Shown here one piece after another: positions 50,106 through 57,416 of a stretch of DNA of 61,607 bases; positions within the stretch are counted from its first letter, which is position 1; every line of letters begins with the position of its first letter. The translations under genes and the position numbers were made by a program. This DNA comes from an uncultured Collinsella sp. (GTDB lineage Bacteria; Actinomycetota; Coriobacteriia; Coriobacteriales; Coriobacteriaceae), in contig CAUBMI010000006.1 in assembly GCA_958436995.1 (NCBI GenBank), forward strand, positions 1 to 61,607, in the 5' to 3' direction. The notes under the pieces are model-generated. The model worked only from the letters and a program-made list of their open reading frames with translations, searched no databases and had not been told where the DNA came from.

Positions 50106-50738
50106 CTATGCCGTGAGCGGCGCCGCTTCGGCGCCCATGCGGCTCTTATTGCCTCGATCTTTCCAGAAGGGCGAAACGGCTTTCTTCGCCCAAAGGGCAG
50201 AGAGGCGCGCGATCTGCTTGGACGCCGTCCAGGCGCCGGCTCCCGTGAGGAGCGCCACACCGATGGAAGCGAATCCCATTCCCATCGAGGCCAAAACGTA
50301 CGGAACATGCCCGATAATGATGCCGTCCATGGCGAACAGGAGCCCTACCAGGCCCGCGCCCCCGAATGCCGCGGCCACGATCCACACGCAGAGCGCAAGA
50401 ACCCAAATACAGATGTAGACTGCAGCGGCAACGGCGACGAACGCGAGCAGCAGCGGAATCCATACCGGAGAGCCCACGATGGCGAGCGCCCATAGAAGTG
50501 CCGTGCTCTTGCGCTTGGTCCTCGCGATCGCGCGCGGCACGGCGGGCAGTTCGTCGAGCGTTGCCTCGGCGACCTCACCGGGCGTGCCCATGGCGGCCAC
50601 AGCCTCGGCCTCCGTCATGCCGTCCTCCATACGGTCGGCGATGGCCTCCGCGTAGAACTCCTGCGTTTCCTTTACCTGATCTGCCGGCAGGCAGGCCAGA
50701 AGCTCGCCCAGCCGGTTCAAGAACTCATCGCGCGTCAT
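50106..50738 (-). CDS. DUF1700 membrane protein of a PadR cassette
   Basis: 210 aa. The N-terminal 60 residues are the DUF1700 signature (MTRDEFLNRLGELLACLP, YAEAIADRMEDGMTEAEAVAAMG). Then come two to four hydrophobic segments (about 80-170). Such proteins accompany PadR regulators and probably have a role in signal relay at the membrane; function unproven. It overlaps padR by 14 nt and precedes the truncated DUF4097 gene by 14 nt. Confidence 0.85.
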   Translation of the reverse strand: MTRDEFLNRLGELLACLPADQVKETQEFYAEAIADRMEDGMTEAEAVAAMGTPGEVAEATLDELPAVPRAIARTKRKSTALLWALAIVGSPVWIPLLLAFVAVAAAVYICIWVLALCVWIVAAAFGGAGLVGLLFAMDGIIIGHVPYVLASMGMGFASIGVALLTGAGAWTASKQIARLSALWAKKAVSPFWKDRGNKSRMGAEAAPLTA

Positions 50739-51045
50739 GGTGCGCCCCCTCCACGTAACGGTAGATCTCCTGCACGGATGGCCATTCGGCGAGGAACTCG
50801 GCGATACGCTCGCGCCCGGCGTCCGTGATGCGGTAGTACCTCCGCAGCCGCCCGTTGTGCTCGGCGGAGCGCGCGGTGATGCAGCCCGCCTTCTCCAGGC
50901 GCTTGAGCAACGGATAGAGCGTGGATTCCATGAGCCCCATACTCGCGGGCACGTCCTTCACGATCTGATAGCCGTAGGATTCCTCGCCCGAGACGGCCGC
51001 GAGCACGCAGGCCTCGAGGAAGCCGCGCTTCATCTGTGCCTCCAT
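50725..51045 (-). CDS. PadR-family transcriptional regulator
   Basis: 106 aa, a minimal PadR protein with winged helix (GYQIVKDV, ESTLYPLLKRLEKAG, RRYYRITDAGRERI). ATG 51045 follows AAAGGAGG. It is the first gene of the cassette and probably represses its own promoter: a palindrome overlaps the -10 region upstream. The ligand is unknown. Confidence 0.9.
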   Translation of the reverse strand: MEAQMKRGFLEACVLAAVSGEESYGYQIVKDVPASMGLMESTLYPLLKRLEKAGCITARSAEHNGRLRRYYRITDAGRERIAEFLAEWPSVQEIYRYVEGAHHDAR

Positions 51046-51081
51046 CCGCACACCTCCTTTCGTAGTATACTGTGTAACACC

Positions 51082-51111
51082 TACTATATGACACATAGTA
51101 TATGATGTCAA
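51082..51111 (-). promoter_or_regulatory. padR promoter with overlapping palindromic operator
   Basis: On the minus strand TTGACA (51111-51106), 17 nt, then TATAGT (51088-51083): a near-consensus sigma70 promoter. TACTATATGACACATAGTA (51082-51100) is a near-perfect palindrome covering the -10 and spacer, a natural PadR autoregulation site. Confidence 0.7.
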
Positions 51112-51150
51112 CAGTTGTCGTATAGGGAGTCCGGTCTGTCTGTCCCCTGC

Positions 51151-51185
51151 GGGTACTCATTGGGGACGTACTTAAATGAGTACCC
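51151..51185. repeat. REP-like palindrome with GGGGACGTAC core
   Basis: GGGTACTCATT (51151-51161) is repeated perfectly inverted at 51175-51185, loop starting GGGGACGTAC. It lies between the divergent padR and cutC genes. Confidence 0.6.
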
Positions 51186-51197
51186 ATCGCTCAAGGT

Positions 51198-51224
51198 GGC
51201 ACCTGGGGACGTTCCTTATGTGCC
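51198..51224. repeat. Second REP-like palindrome with GGGGACGTTCC core
   Basis: GGCAC (51198-51202) and GTGCC (51220-51224) flank CTGGGGACGTTCCTTAT. A further partial copy (GGCACTTTGGGACAC) starts at 51225. Confidence 0.45.
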
Positions 51225-51329
51225 GGCACTTTGGGACACTCCTTGTCAAGGTTTTGTTCCATCGTGCGGGTTGCTATTTAACGTGCGACAATGCCGTGTG
51301 AAAATCGAAATGTCTCCTGGGGGCTATCT

Positions 51330-52007
51330 ATGCTGTACGAGTTTTGTGCCGAGAACTTTGAGCGTGTGCCGGCGGCTATCGATGCCGGTGCTAAGCGCAT
51401 CGAGTTGTGCGACAACCTTGCCGTCGGTGGTACCACGCCCTCGGCCGGCGTTATCAGCACTACGGTCAGCTATGCTCACGAGCATGACGCGCGAGTGATG
51501 TGCATGATTCGCCCGCGTGGCGGTGACTTTCACTACAACCAGGACGAGCTGCGCATGATGAAGATGGACTTGGGTCTTGCCGTGAGCGCCGGCGTTGACG
51601 GCCTGGTCTTTGGCTGCTGCAAGCCCTGTGCCGGCGGCTGGGCGCTCGACGAGCTCACCCTCGGCGCCCTCGTGATGGCTACGGGCTGCGCGACCGAGGA
51701 GTGCAAGCGCGGGGCCATCGATATCACCTTTCACATGGCCTTTGACCAGCTCTCGCTCGAGGCTCAGCTCGATGCCATTGACACACTCGCCGACTGCGGC
51801 ATCACGCGCATCCTGACGCATGGTGGCGCTGCCGGAACGCCGATCGAGGACAACCTGGAGCACCTGTCGCGTCTTGTCGAGTATGCGGGCGACCGCCTGA
51901 CCATTCTTCCCGGTGGCGGCATTTCCACGGCCAATCGCGATACCGTGGCGGCGGCACTGGGCGTCTCCGAACTCCATGGCACCAAGATCGTGCCGCTGGA
52001 GGTATAA
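51330..52007 (+). CDS. cutC: CutC family protein
   Basis: 225 aa TIM-barrel protein with CutC landmarks: YEFCAENFE, GAKRIELCDNLAVGGTTPS, VMCMIRPRGGDFHY, DGLVFG, DITFHMAFDQ, ILTHGGA, ILPGGGI. CutC was linked to copper homeostasis, but its biochemical role is unsettled. ATG 51330 follows GGGGG. The next gene starts 4 nt after the stop, with its ribosome site inside the end of cutC. Confidence 0.9.
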   Translation: MLYEFCAENFERVPAAIDAGAKRIELCDNLAVGGTTPSAGVISTTVSYAHEHDARVMCMIRPRGGDFHYNQDELRMMKMDLGLAVSAGVDGLVFGCCKPCAGGWALDELTLGALVMATGCATEECKRGAIDITFHMAFDQLSLEAQLDAIDTLADCGITRILTHGGAAGTPIEDNLEHLSRLVEYAGDRLTILPGGGISTANRDTVAAALGVSELHGTKIVPLEV

Positions 52008-52010
52008 CCC

Positions 52011-52808
52011 GTGGCGCTGGTATTTGACGTTCAGCAGGCGAACGGTAAGCCCGACGACAACCGTCGTCCCGGCACCGCGTGCCCCTTTTGCGATACCGAG
52101 GAACTCGCCAATATCATCCGGCGCGACGGTGACTGCATCTGGCTCGAGAATAAGTTTAAGACCTTGCGCGCCACTCGCCAGACCGTATTGATTGAGTCGT
52201 CCGACCACGACGCCGACCTGGTGACCTATGCACCGGACGAGCTGCATCATGTTATGCGGTTTGCTCTGGATTGCTGGCAGCGGATGATTGACTCCCGACA
52301 GTATCGCAGCGTTCTCATGTACAAGAACAAGGGCCCACTTTCGGGCGGCAGTCTGGTCCATCCGCACATGCAGATTGTGGGTTTGGAGCAGGAAGACGGC
52401 TATGCTTCGCTGGCTTCCGCCAATTTCGAAGGCATCAATGTCTGGCAACAGGGGAGAATCTCGGTCAATATCTCAGCCGAACCGATCATGGGGTTCTTTG
52501 AGATCAACGTTTCAGCCCCGCAGGGAATCGCCGCCAGCGATGACGCACGAGACCAAGCCGAGGCGGATCTCTTTGCCGATGCGATCCAGGTAGCTCTGCG
52601 CTATATCCTAAACGAGCACCACGGTGGTCGCGCAGAGTCGTACAACTTGTTCTTCTATCACCTGGGCGGTCGGACCATTGCCAAGGCGCTGCCGCGTTGG
52701 GTGGTTTCGCCCTACTTTGTCGGCTATCGTTTGGCCCAAGTCAATGCCGAGACGACGCTCGATATCGATGCTGAGCGTCTGCGTGCGCATCTGGAAACGC
52801 TCGTATAG
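52011..52808 (+). CDS. GalT-like HIT-superfamily protein (DUF4931)
   Basis: 265 aa. A zinc-binding CPFC (C24, C27) and an HPHMQ motif (H117, H119, Q121) place it in the galactose-1-phosphate uridylyltransferase branch of the HIT superfamily, DUF4931 type. It is shorter than GalT (about 345 aa), and no other galactose gene is near, so its nucleotidyl transfer or hydrolysis substrate is unknown. A GTG start at 52011 follows GGAGGT. Co-transcribed with cutC. Confidence 0.78.
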   Translation: MALVFDVQQANGKPDDNRRPGTACPFCDTEELANIIRRDGDCIWLENKFKTLRATRQTVLIESSDHDADLVTYAPDELHHVMRFALDCWQRMIDSRQYRSVLMYKNKGPLSGGSLVHPHMQIVGLEQEDGYASLASANFEGINVWQQGRISVNISAEPIMGFFEINVSAPQGIAASDDARDQAEADLFADAIQVALRYILNEHHGGRAESYNLFFYHLGGRTIAKALPRWVVSPYFVGYRLAQVNAETTLDIDAERLRAHLETLV

Positions 52809-52838
52809 CAAGACTAACACCCGCGTAATGCGCACAGC

Positions 52839-53837
52839 CTAGCGCGCCATGGCGTCGCGGCCGGCTTCGACCCGCTTGCGCTGTTTGGTGCGCTCCTCGC
52901 AGGTTAGGCACTCAAAGAGATGCCCGATAATCGAGGCCAGCACCTGCTGAAACAGCGTGCCGCACATGACGGGGAACACGACCTCGCCCGGAAAGTACTG
53001 CGTGGCGATGACGGCACCCGAAGAGATGTTGCGCATGCCGCAGGTAAAGCACATGGTAGTCGTCTCGCTATATGGCAGATGCAGCGCACGTGCGACCAGA
53101 AAACCGACGACAAAGCCGCTGATGGCGAAGACCAAAATAAAGAGGGCGACTTCCAGGCGCACCGCGTTTATGTGCAGCACGTACTCGCTCATAGCGGTGG
53201 AGTTGGACGCGATGACGCCCATCATCATGAACTTGCAGGCGGGCGAGAGCACGGGAGAGAGTTTCTCGTGGCCCCAGCCGCGCGTGAGTTCATTGATGGC
53301 AATACCGAGCACAGCGGGGATGGCGATCATAAAGGCCATGTTCTGCATCATGCTCGGCACGTCGATCGAGACGGTGGCGCCCAGCAGGAGCTTGAGCGTA
53401 AGCGGAATCGTCACAGGTGAGATGACCGAGGACGTCAGGATGATGGTGAGCGCGAGCGGGCCGTTGCCGCCGAACATGCTGATCCACATAAAAGCGGTGA
53501 CGGCCACGGGCACGCTGTATTCGAGCACAATGCCGCAGACAAGGTTGGGGTTGGAGCCAAAGAAGAGTGACCCCATGGCATACGCCGCGATGGGAATAAG
53601 CACCGCCGAGACGAGCAGCGCCAAGACTAGGTGCAACGGACGGCGGAACACCTCGGTTACCTGGTGAAAGGTGTTGCTGAGCGCACCCTGAAACGTCATA
53701 AAGGCAAACAAGGTGGGAACGATGGGCTTGAGTACGCCAATCTGTTGGGGAAAGAGCACGCCGAGTGCCACGCAAATCGGAACGATGACCTGCATGTGCC
53801 CCGCGAGAAACTTGCCCAGTCCAACCCATTGCTTCAT
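52839..53837 (-). CDS. Bile acid:sodium symporter (BASS) family transporter
   Basis: 332 aa with nine to ten membrane segments. BASS-like features: PTLFAFMTFQGAL, ALNPNL-like FFGSNPNLVCGIVLEYSVP, VIASNSTAMSEY and TCGMRNISSGAVIATQYFP. Members import organic anions such as bile acids, pantothenate or pyruvate with sodium. In a gut bacterium bile acids are attractive, but the substrate cannot be told. ATG 53837; AAAGGGAG lies about 12 nt upstream, a rather long spacing. Confidence 0.8.
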   Translation of the reverse strand: MKQWVGLGKFLAGHMQVIVPICVALGVLFPQQIGVLKPIVPTLFAFMTFQGALSNTFHQVTEVFRRPLHLVLALLVSAVLIPIAAYAMGSLFFGSNPNLVCGIVLEYSVPVAVTAFMWISMFGGNGPLALTIILTSSVISPVTIPLTLKLLLGATVSIDVPSMMQNMAFMIAIPAVLGIAINELTRGWGHEKLSPVLSPACKFMMMGVIASNSTAMSEYVLHINAVRLEVALFILVFAISGFVVGFLVARALHLPYSETTTMCFTCGMRNISSGAVIATQYFPGEVVFPVMCGTLFQQVLASIIGHLFECLTCEERTKQRKRVEAGRDAMAR

Positions 53838-53999
53838 ATGCGCTTGTGACTCCCTTTGCCCGTGAACCCGTTTTGAATGGATATGCTAGACGCTCGCATG
53901 CGTCCGTGCGTCAGAAACGCTCGAATATTTCGGGGCTATTACCGGCATCGTTTACCGAAACCGCGGCGTGCTGCGGCGATTTGCGTCTGCTCTGCACGG

Positions 54000-54005
54000 T
54001 ATAAT
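54000..54005 (+). promoter_or_regulatory. -10 element upstream of recJ
   Basis: A consensus TATAAT at 54000-54005, about 110 nt before the chosen start codon. No good -35 at standard spacing. The remainder of the 276-nt gap (53838-54113) shows no gene except a 21-codon frame at 54062 with a weak ribosome site. Confidence 0.4.
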
Positions 54006-54113
54006 AAATCCGTTCAACAGATCTGCCTGCCGAAGCGGGCATACACAGAGGACTCATCGCTATGAACCGTGAGAGGTATCGCGGCGACCTGCCCCTATCG
54101 GGGGTGGGCGCCT

Positions 54114-57100
54114 ATGTCATCGCTTAAGACGACGCATCGCTGGGCGGTCGCTCAGCAAAACCCCGAGCTCGAAAAGGAGCTTTCGGCTGGCCTGGGCATA
54201 CCCGGGCTGGTGGCGCGCATTATGGTTGCGCACGGCATAACATCCATCGAGGAAGGCCAGCTGTTTTTGACGCCTTCGCTCGATCGCGACTGGGCCGACC
54301 CACTCATTATTCCGGGCATGGCGGTCGTTGCCGACCGCGTCGAGCGCGCTATTCGCAACCACGAGCACATCGCGGTCTTTGGCGATTTTGACGTCGACGG
54401 CATTACGTCGACTTGTCTGTTGACCGAGGCGCTACGTTCGTTTGGCGCCAACGTCACGCCGTTTATTCCGCATCGCTTTGACGAGGGCTACGGCCTGTCG
54501 CGTGCGGCGCTCGACCGCGTCAACGAGCTCGCCCAACCCAACCTGATCGTGACCGTCGATAACGGCATTGCCGCCAAGGAGGAGGTCTCCTATCTGGAGA
54601 GCCTGGGGATCGATTTGGTGGTCACGGACCATCACGAGCCGTCCGACCAGGTGCCGCAGGGCGTGCCCCTGACCGACCCCAAGCTCGAGGACGAGGGTCC
54701 CTCGCGCGAGCTTGCCGGTGCCGGTGTGGCGCTCAAGCTGGTGCAGGTCCTGGGCGAGCGTTTGGGCAAGCCGTCGTATTGGCGTTCGCTGATCGAGGTC
54801 GCGGCGCTGGGCACCGTGTCCGACATGATGCCGCTCACGCCCGAGAATCGCGCACTGGTCGCCGAGGGCATCCAACAGATGCGCGTGACGGCCCGTCCCG
54901 GCTACGTCGCACTGGCAGCGCTCGCCAAGGCCGACCTCTCTAGCATTACGGCGGATGGCCTGTCATTCTCGCTCATTCCCCGCTTAAACGCTGCCGGTCG
55001 CATGGCCGATCCCAAGCTGGCGCTCGACCTGCTGCTTGCCCACAATCCCATCGAAGCAAGCGCGCTGGCGGCTGAGCTCGAGGAAATCAACCGTCAGCGC
55101 CGCGAGATCGAGGCGGAGCTCACACGCGACGCCATGGCAAAGGTCGAGGAGACCTATGACGGCGGTCGCGCAATCGTCGTGGGTGGCGAGGGCTGGCACG
55201 AGGGCGTCAAGGGTATCGTAGCGAGCCGCCTGACCAACCGTTATCACGTGCCGGCGCTGCTCTTCTCGATTGAGGACGGCGTTGCGCGCGGATCGGGTCG
55301 CTCGGTGGGCAAGGTCAACCTGTTCGACGCCGTCGAGCGTTGTTCCGACCTGCTGATTCGTCGCGGCGGACATGCCGGTGCGGTGGGTGTGACCATCGAG
55401 GCATCCAAGCTCGATGAGTTCCGCCGCCGCCTTTCCGCCGTGCTATCGGAGCTTCCCGCCGAGGACTTTGAAGACACCGACGAGGTCGCCGCCACCGTCG
55501 ACCTTTCCGAGCTGAATATCGAGACCATCGAGCAGATCTCCCGTCTTGAGCCGTTTGGCCAGGGCAACAAGGTGCCGCTGCTGGCTGCCGAGGGCGTGAC
55601 GATGTGCGACCGCGCCGTGGTGGGCAAAACCGGCGAGCACATGCGCTTTGTGGCGACCGATGGCGCCGCGAGTGTGCCGGCCATTATGTTCCGCGTGCCG
55701 CAAATCGATAAGCTCATCAACTGCGATAGCGCTGTCGACTTGGTGTTCGAGGCCGTTGCCGAGCATTGGCAGGGGCGTGTGAAGCCCAAGCTCATGATCA
55801 AGGATGTTCTGGTCCGCGATACCGCGCTGCCCAGCGTCGACGATCCGGCATGCGAGCTTCGTCGTGGCGTGCAGCCGGCGGATTCCGGCCTGCGCCTGGA
55901 GTCGCGTAAGCGCGAGACGCTCGCCCAGCTTTCCTATACCGAGCTCACGCGCTCGCTTATCCATAGCTTTATCGGATCGAACCAGCCGCACCGCGCGCAG
56001 GTTGAGGCGCTCGATGCCTTGGCCGACCACCAGAGCGTCTTGGCCGTTATGGGAACGGGCCGCGGCAAGTCTCTCATCTTCCATGTACATGCTGCGCGCG
56101 AGGCTGTCCTTCGCGGACGTGCGAGCATCTTTGTCTATCCGCTGCGTGCGCTTGTTGCCGACCAGGCCTATCACCTCTCGTCGACGATGGCAGCGCTTGG
56201 CATTGGCGTTGGCGTGCTGACCGGCGAGACCGTGGAGGCCGCACGCGATGATGTGTTCGCCGGCCTAGCTTCGGGCCGCACCGGTATCGTGCTCACGACG
56301 CCCGAGTTCCTGTCTATCCACCGTGACCGTTTCGCGCGTTCGGGCCGCATCGGCTTTGTCGTTATCGATGAGGCGCACCACGCCGGCCTTGCCAAGGGCG
56401 GCGACCGTAGCGCCTATCTTGACATGCCCGATATCCTCAAAGCCCTGGGCGACCCGGTCGTTATGGCTGCGACGGCCACCGCGACGGCTCCGGTCGTGGC
56501 CGAGCTTGCCCGCATGTTGCCGATCACTCGCACGGTGGTCGACGAGACGGTGCGCGAGAACCTGCAGCTCGAGGACGACCGCGACCTTGCGAGCCGCGAG
56601 AACCGTTTGGTGTCGATCGTGGCGACGGGGGAGAAGACCGTCATTTATGTCAATTCGCGCGACCAGTCCGTGGCGCTCGCCAAGACGTTGCGCAAGCGTG
56701 TGCCCGATTGCGCAACCCATATCGCGTTCTATAACGCGGGGCTTGCGCGTTCCGATCGCCGTCGCGTGGAGGAAGCATTCCGAGACGGAAGCCTCAGTTG
56801 CATCGTTTCGACCTCCGCCTTTGGTGAGGGTGTCAACCTGCCCGATATCCGCCATGTCGTGCTCTACCACATGCCGTTTGGCGCCATCGAGTTCAACCAG
56901 ATGAGCGGACGTGCCGGCCGCGATGGCCAGCCCGCCGTGATCCATCTGCTCTATTCGTCGCGCGACGCCCGCATTAACGAGCGCCTGCTCGACTGCTATG
57001 CGCCCGAGCGCGACGAGCTCGTCACGCTCTATCGCGCGCTGCAGACCATGTGGCGCTCCAACCGCGGCAAAACCGGGGACGATTCCTTTAGCGCGAGCGA

Positions 57101-57401
57101 TATCGACATCGCGCAGATGTGCCTTGCCATCGATGCTCGCACGCCGGTCGACGAGCGTTCGGTGGAAAGCGGCCTGGGAATCTTCGAAGAGCTTGGTTTC
57201 TGTCGAGTTTCGGGGTTTGACGACGCTCGTCGCATCGCGATGGCCGAAAACCCCGGCCGCGTGCAATTGAGCAGGTCAATTCGCTATTTGGAAGGCTTGC
57301 GCTCGCGCATGGAGTTTTCGGCTTTCCGGAGCTGGGCGCTCGATTCGTGCGCTTCTGATATGCTAGCCAAAGTTAACCGCCCGATCGTACCGCGGGCCTA
57401 G
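54114..57401 (+). CDS. recJ: RecJ exonuclease fused to a RecQ-like helicase
   Basis: 1095 aa, about twice the usual RecJ length. Residues 1-570 are RecJ: DFDVDG (91-96), VDNGIA (about 148), DHH (172-174), GTVSDMMPL, the DHHA1 part (RGGHAGAVG) and the OB-like domain. From about 610 a superfamily 2 helicase follows: MGTGRGKSL (about 645), VIDEAHH (about 750), AATATATAP, SAFGEGVNLP and QMSGRAGRDG (about 930). The fusion joins 5'-3' single-strand DNA degradation with unwinding, functions that RecJ and RecQ share in recombination repair. ATG 54114 follows GGGGGTGGG; a GTG at 54069 is an alternative. Confidence 0.9.
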   Translation: MSSLKTTHRWAVAQQNPELEKELSAGLGIPGLVARIMVAHGITSIEEGQLFLTPSLDRDWADPLIIPGMAVVADRVERAIRNHEHIAVFGDFDVDGITSTCLLTEALRSFGANVTPFIPHRFDEGYGLSRAALDRVNELAQPNLIVTVDNGIAAKEEVSYLESLGIDLVVTDHHEPSDQVPQGVPLTDPKLEDEGPSRELAGAGVALKLVQVLGERLGKPSYWRSLIEVAALGTVSDMMPLTPENRALVAEGIQQMRVTARPGYVALAALAKADLSSITADGLSFSLIPRLNAAGRMADPKLALDLLLAHNPIEASALAAELEEINRQRREIEAELTRDAMAKVEETYDGGRAIVVGGEGWHEGVKGIVASRLTNRYHVPALLFSIEDGVARGSGRSVGKVNLFDAVERCSDLLIRRGGHAGAVGVTIEASKLDEFRRRLSAVLSELPAEDFEDTDEVAATVDLSELNIETIEQISRLEPFGQGNKVPLLAAEGVTMCDRAVVGKTGEHMRFVATDGAASVPAIMFRVPQIDKLINCDSAVDLVFEAVAEHWQGRVKPKLMIKDVLVRDTALPSVDDPACELRRGVQPADSGLRLESRKRETLAQLSYTELTRSLIHSFIGSNQPHRAQVEALDALADHQSVLAVMGTGRGKSLIFHVHAAREAVLRGRASIFVYPLRALVADQAYHLSSTMAALGIGVGVLTGETVEAARDDVFAGLASGRTGIVLTTPEFLSIHRDRFARSGRIGFVVIDEAHHAGLAKGGDRSAYLDMPDILKALGDPVVMAATATATAPVVAELARMLPITRTVVDETVRENLQLEDDRDLASRENRLVSIVATGEKTVIYVNSRDQSVALAKTLRKRVPDCATHIAFYNAGLARSDRRRVEEAFRDGSLSCIVSTSAFGEGVNLPDIRHVVLYHMPFGAIEFNQMSGRAGRDGQPAVIHLLYSSRDARINERLLDCYAPERDELVTLYRALQTMWRSNRGKTGDDSFSASDIDIAQMCLAIDARTPVDERSVESGLGIFEELGFCRVSGFDDARRIAMAENPGRVQLSRSIRYLEGLRSRMEFSAFRSWALDSCASDMLAKVNRPIVPRA

Positions 57402-57416
57402 GGGAAGGGGACCTCG

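Noticed and set aside
49666..50418. 250-codon plus-strand frame across the relics and DUF1700 region
   Set aside because: It joins the ParB-like relic to the antisense of the DUF1700 and truncated DUF4097 genes; not a single real gene.
53877..54065. 62-codon frame before recJ
   Set aside because: Spans the TATAAT element, has no ribosome site and a random-looking composition.
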